Positions 6,802 through 12,382 of a DNA stretch of 12,382 nucleotides are shown here, in pieces. The translations under genes were made by a program, and so were the position numbers. This DNA comes from CAZADA01 sp964636945 (GTDB lineage Bacteria; Pseudomonadota; Alphaproteobacteria; Caulobacterales; Maricaulaceae). The notes beneath the pieces were generated by a model. The model was given only the letters and a program-made list of their open reading frames with translations, did no database searches and was not told the DNA's origin. The stretch lies in contig CAZWVH010000079.1 in NCBI GenBank assembly GCA_964636945.1, forward strand, positions 1-12,382, read 5' to 3'. Positions within the stretch are counted from its first letter, which is position 1. Each line of letters starts with the position of its first letter.

Positions 6802-7668
6802 CTAGGCGGGCTGCTCAATGCTGATGGATGTGGCTTCGATCCTGACGCCCAAATCAATAAGTCCCGCATCGAAGCGGGCGCGCACGCGCGCTAAGGCGTA
6901 AAGCTCATCGGTTAAGGGAGCAAGCCAGATGTAGATCGGCGTCTCGTAGGCGTCGCCATTCTGCAAATCTTCCCGATCAAAACCGGCAATGGGGACGTAA
7001 CGCACCTGGCATTTAAGCGCGACGCCCTCCCAAGCCTCGGTTCTGATCAGTTCGCGATCAAGTGTGGTGAACACCAAATCATAACGCCGGCGGGAGTCAA
7101 AAACCGGAATGGTCCGATCACACGGCGCCTCGCCGGAAACCGGCGCGATCAATCGCGTGACCATCGTGAACGGGTCCACGGCTTCGCGACGCTGTTGCGC
7201 GGTGGCTGGTGGTTCGCCCAGACTGCCAAAGGGCGGGGTGACGGCGGCGGCGATGTCGTCGGGTGTGAATGCAAAGCGCACATCGCGGCGTTTGCGCCCT
7301 GCAAACTCGGTGTGCGCATAGTGGCTAGGGGCGTAACCCTCCAGGCTCCGCGCTCCAGCGCCAACCGATGTCACCTGTGATTTTTGAAAGAATCCCGCCA
7401 ATCCGGCCGTACGAAAAACAGTTCGGCCATCATAGGTCAGGTCGGAAATATTCACGTCCACCGACAACTTCATGAGCCTGAGGCCCAACGCCGAACCATT
7501 GTAGATCAGGCGTAATGCGGCGGCCTCAGTGTGAGGTTCTGTCGTTCCTTCGTCGGCCCATGCGCCCATCGCAAGGGCAATTGTCGAGACCACTCCCGCC
7601 GCGATGCGACACAAGGAAATCTTCAACCAGCCGCGCCCGGATTGCCTGTGTGACCTGCTAAATCTCAT
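6802..7668 (-). CDS. DUF3108 family exported protein (second of tandem pair)
   Basis: The protein has 288 residues from ATG 7668, which overlaps the end of the upstream paralogue by 11 bp. In-frame ATG 7707 would overlap it further and lengthen the N-terminus without need. The N-terminus is long and basic (about 21 residues), then comes a hydrophobic IAAGVVSTIALAMGAWA with likely signal-peptidase cleavage after Ala38. The mature part matches DUF3108: LIYNGSALGLRLMKLSVDVN (54-73), FRTAGLAGFF (85-94), PPFGSLGEPPAT (145-156) and VPIAGFDREDL (225-235). The mature protein has just two cysteines, Cys183 in APCDRT and Cys220 in LKCQV. Both are shared with the paralogue, so a disulfide in the periplasm is plausible. 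The biochemical function of DUF3108 is unknown to me. Position in the operon with a helicase is conserved in related bacteria as I recall it, but gives no mechanism. Confidence 0.88.
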   Translation of the reverse strand: MRFSRSHRQSGRGWLKISLCRIAAGVVSTIALAMGAWADEGTTEPHTEAAALRLIYNGSALGLRLMKLSVDVNISDLTYDGRTVFRTAGLAGFFQKSQVTSVGAGARSLEGYAPSHYAHTEFAGRKRRDVRFAFTPDDIAAAVTPPFGSLGEPPATAQQRREAVDPFTMVTRLIAPVSGEAPCDRTIPVFDSRRRYDLVFTTLDRELIRTEAWEGVALKCQVRYVPIAGFDREDLQNGDAYETPIYIWLAPLTDELYALARVRARFDAGLIDLGVRIEATSISIEQPA

Positions 7669-8476
7669 CCGCGTCTTTGGCTTGGGCCAGGATGATATTC
7701 TCACCACTCACTTCAATGGATTTTGCCTCCACGCGGATACCCACGCCGCTCATGCGCGCGTCAATACGCACGGGGATGGTGGTGCCGTTATCGCTCCGAG
7801 CGAGTTGGATTTTGAGCGGACGCGCATAGTCCTCTGGATCGCCCAGATCTTCTTGGTCAAAGCCGGCAACAGGCGTGTAGTAAACGTGGCAGATCAGGCC
7901 TGGACCACGATAGGCGCGAGTGCGGATGTCGCGCTCTTTGACCAACTCAAAGCGAATATCCATTCGTTGTTTGCCATCAAACACGGGCACGGTGCGATTA
8001 CAGGGCTCTTCACTGTGGCTTAAAGATGTGTTGAGAAACATCACCAGCCAATCAAAAGACCCGGTCCGTTGTTCTGGCGTGGCGGGCGGTTCTCCCATGG
8101 AGCCGAATGGCGGTTCGATGATCGGCGTCACGCTGGTTTCATCGGACACGATCCGCACCACGCGATTCTTTTTGCTCGCGGCATTTTTATGCACATATTC
8201 ACGCGGACGCAGCAGATTGTCGGTTAAGACGCCGACGCCGGTGGCCGTGATCTCGGTGTCTTTGAACCACCCAGCCACGCCGGCCGTGCGAAATACGGCT
8301 TCGCTCTCATAGCCGGTCTCAGAGATATCAGCGTCCACCGAAGCCTTCATCACGCGCAAGCCAATGAAATAGCCATTATAAAGGACGCGAATGGTCTGCT
8401 CGCTCTCATCCTGAGCGGTTGCCGTTGAGGGGAGCGCCAGCAAACCTGTGGCGGCAAGGGACATTAAGGCCTTCAT
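7658..8476 (-). CDS. DUF3108 family exported protein (first of tandem pair)
   Basis: The protein has 272 residues from ATG 8476, where GGAG lies 7 bases upstream. The adjacent ATG 8479 (spacing 4) is nearly as likely, and an in-frame ATG at 8557 has less support. A classic signal peptide, MKALMSLAATGLLALPSTATA, is probably cut before Gln22, so the protein is periplasmic. DUF3108 landmarks are VLYNGYFIGLRVMKASVDAD (31-50), VFRTAGVAGWF (61-71), PPFGSMGEPPATPEQR (122-137), PCNRTVPVFD (158-167) and TPVAGFDQEDL (201-211). Only two cysteines remain in the mature chain, Cys159 and Cys196, matching those of the downstream paralogue. It is the first gene of the minus-strand cluster, divergent from rpmB, with a palindromic GCATAC-C-GTATGC in its leader. 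Function is unknown; the strand-rich pattern suggests a beta-structured binding protein, but this is inference. Confidence 0.9.
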   Translation of the reverse strand: MKALMSLAATGLLALPSTATAQDESEQTIRVLYNGYFIGLRVMKASVDADISETGYESEAVFRTAGVAGWFKDTEITATGVGVLTDNLLRPREYVHKNAASKKNRVVRIVSDETSVTPIIEPPFGSMGEPPATPEQRTGSFDWLVMFLNTSLSHSEEPCNRTVPVFDGKQRMDIRFELVKERDIRTRAYRGPGLICHVYYTPVAGFDQEDLGDPEDYARPLKIQLARSDNGTTIPVRIDARMSGVGIRVEAKSIEVSGENIILAQAKDADEI

Positions 8477-8504
8477 CATTGCTCTCCATTCTCCCCCGAG
8501 TGTT

Positions 8505-8517
8505 GCATACCGTATGC
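8505..8517. repeat. Palindrome GCATACCGTATGC in the DUF3108 leader
   Basis: This is a perfect 6-bp inverted repeat around a central C, with flanking TT and CA that nearly extend the symmetry. It lies 29-41 bp upstream of the ATG at 8476, within the divergent DUF3108/rpmB intergenic region. The size and position would suit an operator for a dimeric regulator, but a matching promoter could not be identified. Confidence 0.4.
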
Positions 8518-8574
8518 CAAGTGAGCTGAACCGCCTCCGAACGGGCGAGAACACCACTTATAGCTGCGCCTCGC

Positions 8575-8603
8575 TTGACGAATGCGCAACTATCCTTTAT
8601 CCG
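8575..8603 (+). promoter_or_regulatory. Candidate sigma-70 type promoter for rpmB
   Basis: TTGACG (8575-8580) is a near-consensus -35 element. With a 17-bp spacer it is followed by TATCCG (8598-8603), a weak -10. The predicted transcript would start near 8610, about 60 bases before the rpmB ATG. The rest of the divergent intergenic region (8480-8669) contains no gene that I can support. Confidence 0.45.
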
Positions 8604-8669
8604 CGCTCGTTCACAGGGCTCAAGCCCATATGAACCGAAGTTTTCGACGAATTCAAAGGATTGTGCGCG

Positions 8670-8990
8670 ATGGCGCGACGGTGCGAGCTAACCGGTGTTT
8701 CTGTGATGACCGGCAATAATGTGAGTCACTCTAACCGCAGAACCCGCCGACGGTTCCTGCCCAATTTGTGTGATGTCACCTTGATGTCCGACAAGTTGGG
8801 CCGGTCGTACAAATTGCGCGTGACGGCCAAAGCGCTTCGATCCGTTGATCATGTCGGCGGCCTCGATCAATTTTTGTTGAAGGCCAAGGACGAGGATTTG
8901 TCCACCCAGGCGCGCCGGATCAAGCGTGATCTGCGCAAAAAGGCGCAGTCTGGCGAAACGGGCGCCCAGGCTGAAGCGGCCGCCAGTTAA
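8670..8990 (+). CDS. rpmB: 50S ribosomal protein L28
   Basis: The 106-residue protein is the large-subunit ribosomal protein bL28. The N-terminus MARRCELTG, then TGNNVSHSNRRTRRRFLPNL (14-33), is characteristic. This is followed by RSYKLRVTAKALRSVDHVGG (45-64) and a basic C-terminus with an alanine-rich tail. The length fits the longer alphaproteobacterial L28 proteins. The ATG at 8670 has AAAGGA 9 bases upstream. A TTG at 8661 is in frame but lies too close to that site. In many Alphaproteobacteria L28 is a monocistronic gene near cobT and DUF3108 genes, which agrees with the context here. Confidence 0.97.
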   Translation: MARRCELTGVSVMTGNNVSHSNRRTRRRFLPNLCDVTLMSDKLGRSYKLRVTAKALRSVDHVGGLDQFLLKAKDEDLSTQARRIKRDLRKKAQSGETGAQAEAAAS

Positions 8991-9015
8991 CCTCTTCCCC
9001 TCATCGGCGTATTTG

Positions 9016-9048
9016 CTAGGCTGATCAGAATTCAAGGAATTGGCCTAG
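9016..9048 (+). repeat. Leader hairpin before the amidohydrolase gene
   Basis: CTAGGC (9016-9021) pairs with GCCTAG (9043-9048). Inside this, AATTC (9029-9033) pairs with GAATT (9037-9041) around an AAG loop. The structure ends where the probable Shine-Dalgarno sequence GGGG (9048-9051) begins, 6 bases before the ATG. It could mask or present the ribosome-binding site if it lies in the transcript. Confidence 0.4.
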
Positions 9049-9057
9049 GGGATTACC

Positions 9058-10713
9058 ATGCGCGCCGCGCTAGCGTTTTCTATCAGTGTTGCCATTGCTG
9101 GAGCGTGCGCGGCCCAAGATTCGCCCGCCGACACGGTTTTTCTCGGTGCGAGCATCTACACCGGGGTCGATGATGCACCAACCGCTGATGCCGTTGTCGT
9201 GGACGAGGGGCGCATTGTGTATGTGGGCGCCGCAGACGTTGCGCAGGGGCATGTGGGTGAAGACACCACTGTGATCGAGCTGGGCGAGGCGGCCATGTTC
9301 CCTGGTTTCGTGGACGCCCACGCGCATTTGATCGGCATTGGGCTACGTGAAACCACACTCAATCTGGACGACGTCACCTCCATTGAAGATCTTCAAGGGC
9401 GGATCATGTCGCGGGTCCAGCATGGCGGCGAGGACGAGGTGATTGTCGGGCGCGGCTGGATCGAAACCCATTGGCCGGAGGGGCGGTTTCCGACTGCCGC
9501 TGATCTGGACGCGGTGTCCGGCGCCACGCCGGTCATCCTCGTTCGCGCCGATGGACACGCCTTGGTCGCCAATAGCGCTGCGCTGTCAGCAGCGGGCGTT
9601 TCGGCCGACACACCCAACCCCGATGGCGGGGAAATTCTGCGCGATGAGACTGGCGCGGCAACAGGCATGTTGATCGACAACGCCATGGATTTGGTGGCCA
9701 GCCAAATGACCGAGCCCACAGGCGAGGCGCGCAAAGCGGCCTTGAGGCTGGGTGCTGAGGTTTATGCTCGCCGCGGTTGGACTGGATTGCACAATATGAG
9801 CGTCACGGCTGAGGATGTGACGCATCTGGAAGCGCTAGAAGCCGAGGGCGGGCTGCCGATCGCTGTTTACAACGCGGTGACGCAAAGTGCGGCGAACTCG
9901 GTCCTGTCGGAGGAGCGCGATGAGGTCGCGGGGCTTTCACAGACCCGGGCGATTAAGCTTTACATGGACGGGGCGCTGGGGTCTCGCGGCGCCTTGCTAT
10001 TGGAGCCTTATAGCGATGCCGATGGGGCGGGATTGCAGCTCTTGCAGCGCGACGTCGCGCTGGCTTTGTTCGCCCAAGCCATTGAGCAAAACGTGCAAAT
10101 CGCTCTGCACGCCATCGGCGACAAAGCCAATCGCCTGGCGCTCGATTGGATGGGGGAAGCGTTGGCGAATGCGCCAGAGGGCTACGACCATCGCTGGCGT
10201 ATTGAGCACGCCCAAGTGGTCCACCCAGACGATATTGCACGGTTCGCCGAGCTGGGGATTATCGCGTCCATGCAGCCCAGCCACGCCATTGGCGATTTGC
10301 ACTTTGCGCCGGCGCGTTTAGGTGATGACCGTTTGGACGGCGCCTATTCTTGGGAGAGTTTGATTGACGCCGGCGCGATCATCGCCGGCGGTTCGGATGC
10401 GCCGGTGGAAGTCGGCTCGCCGCTGATCGAGTTTTACGCCGCTGTGGCGCGCCGTGACCTGAAAGGCTTTCAGGGCGATGATTGGCGCGCCGGAGAGGCT
10501 GTGAGCCGCGCTGAGGCGTTGAACATGTTCACCTCTTGGCCGGCCTATGCGGCGTTTCAGGACGACGATCTCGGGACGATCGAGGTAGGCAAGCGCGCGG
10601 ATTTCTCGGTGTTTTCCGCCGATCTCATGACCATCCCGGAAGCTGACATTCCCAATCAAACCGCCGTCATGACCGTCGTCGCCGGCGAGATCGTGTTCGA
10701 TGGGCGAATGTAG
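9058..10713 (+). CDS. Secreted amidohydrolase (Amidohydro_3, YtcJ-like)
   Basis: The 551-residue protein is a metal-dependent hydrolase of the amidohydrolase superfamily. The start at 9058 follows GGGG with 6-base spacing. The N-terminus (MRAALAFSISVAIAGACAAQ) is a signal peptide, cut near residue 19-20; Cys17 does not form a good lipobox. Metal-site motifs are present: GFVDAHAH (83-90, His88 and His90), IKLYMDGALGSRGA (299-312), HAIGDKANR (351-359), RIEHAQ (381-386) and GGSDAPVE (444-451, Asp447). A typical composite beta-sandwich is formed by the N-terminal TVFLGASIYTG segment and the C-terminal LGTIEVGKRADFSVF segment. YtcJ-like members are annotated as N-substituted formamide deformylases, but substrates differ widely and cannot be told here. 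Periplasmic or extracellular action is inferred. The gene converges on the esterase-like gene with a 14-bp spacer and appears to be transcribed alone. Confidence 0.93.
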   Translation: MRAALAFSISVAIAGACAAQDSPADTVFLGASIYTGVDDAPTADAVVVDEGRIVYVGAADVAQGHVGEDTTVIELGEAAMFPGFVDAHAHLIGIGLRETTLNLDDVTSIEDLQGRIMSRVQHGGEDEVIVGRGWIETHWPEGRFPTAADLDAVSGATPVILVRADGHALVANSAALSAAGVSADTPNPDGGEILRDETGAATGMLIDNAMDLVASQMTEPTGEARKAALRLGAEVYARRGWTGLHNMSVTAEDVTHLEALEAEGGLPIAVYNAVTQSAANSVLSEERDEVAGLSQTRAIKLYMDGALGSRGALLLEPYSDADGAGLQLLQRDVALALFAQAIEQNVQIALHAIGDKANRLALDWMGEALANAPEGYDHRWRIEHAQVVHPDDIARFAELGIIASMQPSHAIGDLHFAPARLGDDRLDGAYSWESLIDAGAIIAGGSDAPVEVGSPLIEFYAAVARRDLKGFQGDDWRAGEAVSRAEALNMFTSWPAYAAFQDDDLGTIEVGKRADFSVFSADLMTIPEADIPNQTAVMTVVAGEIVFDGRM

Positions 10714-10731
10714 GGCCTCCATCCGGCCTAC
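10710..10731. terminator. Possible shared hairpin between convergent genes
   Basis: GTAGGGCC (10710-10717) can pair with GGCCTAC (10725-10731) with one bulged G and a 7-base loop. The structure covers the stop codons of both convergent genes. No T-run follows on either strand, so it is a weak candidate for a bidirectional terminator. Confidence 0.3.
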
Positions 10732-11810
10732 GGGGCGATGGTCTCCACAAAAACTGGTTCATCGAAGGAAAACGCGTAGAGTAAGGTGCGCTGGTCGTCA
10801 TTGAAATTGTCGTCGGAGACAATCCAAATCAGCGTGCCGCCATCGGAGCCAGCCGCTGCGGCGATGCCTTCGAAATTGTCGGTCGGGATGGGGCCGTCAG
10901 GCTCGAGCCGGGCCAGTTCGCGCGGGGTGATCACCGCGCCCTGGCCCGCGGTTTCGATCTCCTCCGCCGGGACATAGCCAATCACCGCGGTGACGCCGCG
11001 CATGGGAATGTATTGCCGGTACAGAACCAACAGCGCGCCCGTTGAAGTGGTGTCAAAGCCGGTGAGCCCGAAGCCAAAGCCGGGCGTGGTGACGGCGAAG
11101 CTGGGGTCATCTGTGTCGGCAAATGGCTTGGTGGCATCCGGGGAGGGTTCAAACCGCCAGACCGGGTGAGCCCCGTCGAGTGATGGTTTCTCCCCGCCCG
11201 CCAATAGAGCGCCGGACTTCAGCACGGTGAGAGCTTCCAGCCCCCCATTGTCAGTGAGGACGCTCTGACCTTGGAAACTCAGCGGCGGCATTGGCGTTCC
11301 GGCCTGCCGGCGGATGCTGTCTTCGGTTGAGCCTGCTTGGCGACGATACGCAATGACCCGATGGTCGCGCTCAAAGCTGATGATGAGTTGTGCGCCCGGC
11401 GATTGCGCGAGGCCCTCAGCGTCAGCGCGCTGTTTGCTTCCAGGGACCGGGCCAACTGGATCAACGATGTCTTGAGCTATAACGCAGGAGATATCGCCGA
11501 TCGGTTGGCTGAGATTTGTCTTCACCTCGGCAGAGATCCAGTGCCCCTGGTCGGTAATCATGTCGATGGACTGTTGGTTCACTTCGATGCCGGAAATTCC
11601 TCCGAACAGTTCTGCGTCCGAGGTCAATTGCGCGCCATAGACGAGGGTCAATTCCCCCGCGCGAACGCCAATTTCGCTCACTGGCGTTGCCGAACACTTC
11701 AGATCGGCGCTTTCGCCAAGCGGTGTCACATCCTCGCGCATCACCGCACACGTCGCCAGGCCGCCAAGGGCCGCGATCGCGGCCATAATACCAATGAGTT
11801 TCAATTGCAT
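10728..11810 (-). CDS. Exported 'esterase-like activity of phytase' family protein
   Basis: The 360-residue protein has an N-terminal hydrophobic segment (MQLKLIGIMAAIAALGGLA). Cys21, preceded by LAT, could be lipidated, although Thr at -1 is unusual, so ordinary signal-peptide cleavage is possible. The rest matches the phytase esterase-like (beta-propeller-like) family: GISGIEV (71-77), DAEGLA (130-135), ISFERDHRV (144-152), GLEALTVL (190-197), NFEGIAAA (312-319) and SDDNFNDDQRTLLYAF (332-347). The repeated Glu in these blocks may bind metal. The true substrate is unproven; the family name does not establish phytase activity. The start at 11810 has GAGGGG 11 bases upstream. It lies 73 bp after cobT on the same strand, an arrangement I recall from other Alphaproteobacteria, so read-through from cobT is possible. 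A TATATAG at 11855-11849 could alternatively be part of its own promoter. Confidence 0.88.
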   Translation of the reverse strand: MQLKLIGIMAAIAALGGLATCAVMREDVTPLGESADLKCSATPVSEIGVRAGELTLVYGAQLTSDAELFGGISGIEVNQQSIDMITDQGHWISAEVKTNLSQPIGDISCVIAQDIVDPVGPVPGSKQRADAEGLAQSPGAQLIISFERDHRVIAYRRQAGSTEDSIRRQAGTPMPPLSFQGQSVLTDNGGLEALTVLKSGALLAGGEKPSLDGAHPVWRFEPSPDATKPFADTDDPSFAVTTPGFGFGLTGFDTTSTGALLVLYRQYIPMRGVTAVIGYVPAEEIETAGQGAVITPRELARLEPDGPIPTDNFEGIAAAAGSDGGTLIWIVSDDNFNDDQRTLLYAFSFDEPVFVETIAP

Positions 11811-11883
11811 CGCTTGACCAGCCCCTCAGTGACCCACAGCGAGCGCACTATATAGGCAATCGCCTCGACGGGGATAGACGGCC

Positions 11884-12382
11884 TCAGCCTGGCCCCCGCC
11901 GGGGCAGGCCAATGGGCGATCGGGCGCGGCCTTCACCTCCCGAGGACACCACATAACTGGTCGCGCCGGGAATGTCGGGGCCAGGCCCCCTCGGTTCATC
12001 ACCGGCGCCAAGCCGACGGCCGCGCGGGCCCAGTTCACCGTCATGATCGAACAGGTCGGCCAACTCGTTCACCAGCGCGCCCGCCAGCTGATCCACATCG
12101 GAAATCATGCAGGCGCGCCGATACCAGCGCGTCACGTCATGACCAATGCCGATGGCCAGTAATTCTACTTCCGAACGATTTTCTATCTCCGCAATGGTTT
12201 CGCGCAAATGCCTGTCCAGATAACCGCCTGGGTTCACCGACAAGGTGGAGTCATCCACGGGCGCACCGTCAGATATCACCATCAGGATGCGGCGTTCTTC
12301 GGGCCGTGCGGCCAGCCGTTTCCAGGCCCATTGCAGGGCCTCGCCGTCAATGTTCTCCTTGAGCAGCCCCTCGCGCATCATC
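11884..12382 (-). CDS. cobT: Cobaltochelatase subunit CobT, C-terminal part (5' end outside window)
   Basis: Only the last 165 codons or so are in the window; the gene runs off the right edge. CobT, with CobN and CobS, inserts cobalt into hydrogenobyrinic acid a,c-diamide in aerobic cobalamin synthesis. The visible part is the C-terminal von Willebrand factor A domain: MREGLLKENIDGEALQWAW, then RRILMVISDGAPVDDSTLSV (31-50 of the visible part), PGGYLDRHLR, and ELLAIGIGHDVTRWYRRA (73-90). The domain ends near NELADLF (105-111). About 54 further residues follow, rich in Gly, Pro and Arg, before the TGA at 11886-11884. I do not recall this tail as conserved; it may be a lineage extension or read-through after a lost stop. 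CobS is normally upstream, outside the window. Confidence 0.92.
   Translation of the reverse strand, partial: MMREGLLKENIDGEALQWAWKRLAARPEERRILMVISDGAPVDDSTLSVNPGGYLDRHLRETIAEIENRSEVELLAIGIGHDVTRWYRRACMISDVDQLAGALVNELADLFDHDGELGPRGRRLGAGDEPRGPGPDIPGATSYVVSSGGEGRARSPIGLPRRGPG
11887..11909. repeat. GC-rich hairpin at the 3' end of cobT
   Basis: GCCTGGCCCC (11887-11896) pairs with GGGGCAGGC (11901-11909) with one bulged base and a CGCC loop. It overlaps the last codons of cobT and is not followed by a T-run on the minus strand. It may damp read-through into the downstream esterase-like gene, or may simply reflect local GC richness. Confidence 0.3.

Noticed and set aside
11337..11855. A 172-codon plus-strand frame opposite the esterase-like gene.
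   Set aside because: The minus-strand gene has a signal peptide and all family motifs. The opposite frame is a shadow.
139..12382. A mobile element, defence island or secondary-metabolite cluster.
   Set aside because: No transposase, integrase, toxin-antitoxin pair, restriction enzyme or direct flanking repeat was seen, and most genes are core alphaproteobacterial ones. The tRNA at 10-86 shows no duplicated 3' end in the window.

Overview
The window looks like an alphaproteobacterial chromosome. It is moderately GC-rich (about 60 % by eye) and tightly packed. It carries an alphaproteobacterial-type RpoH, a CdnL/CarD regulator, a 7Fe ferredoxin FdxA, a SUV3-like helicase, ribosomal protein L28 and a CobT cobaltochelatase subunit. 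The protein sequences and gene order recall Caulobacterales/Hyphomonadales or related marine lineages. That placement is an inference from recalled families, not from a search. I see no phage, transposon, CRISPR or integration signature.

Left end (1-2030): a tRNA-Arg(CCU) gene on the minus strand is followed by a plus-strand exported lipoprotein with a degenerate staphylococcal-nuclease fold. This gene ends tail-to-tail, with no spacer, against minus-strand rpoH (sigma-32).

Centre (1961-8480): seven minus-strand genes probably form one conserved transcription neighbourhood. In transcription order they are two tandem DUF3108 envelope proteins, an SUV3-like RNA helicase, an S4-domain RNA-binding protein, a TerB-like protein, ferredoxin fdxA and carD. 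A strong intrinsic terminator follows carD at 1961-1994. The genes are close or overlapping except for a 239-bp gap before carD, which probably holds that gene's own promoter. The group mixes envelope, RNA-metabolism, iron-sulfur and RNA-polymerase-binding functions, so its coherence is syntenic rather than an obvious pathway.

Right end (8480-12382): a divergent intergenic region separates the DUF3108 operon from plus-strand rpmB (L28). A plus-strand secreted amidohydrolase (Amidohydro_3 type) follows. It converges, with a 14-bp spacer, on a minus-strand exported 'esterase-like activity of phytase' protein. The window ends inside minus-strand cobT, of which only the C-terminal von Willebrand A domain is visible.

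Overall this is a mostly ordinary housekeeping region, and I do not find a convincing new multi-gene system. The best leads are the apparently catalytically dead exported nuclease-fold protein, the tandem DUF3108 pair with two conserved cysteines, the TerB gene placed between the S4 and ferredoxin genes behind a hairpin, and an unusual tail on CobT.
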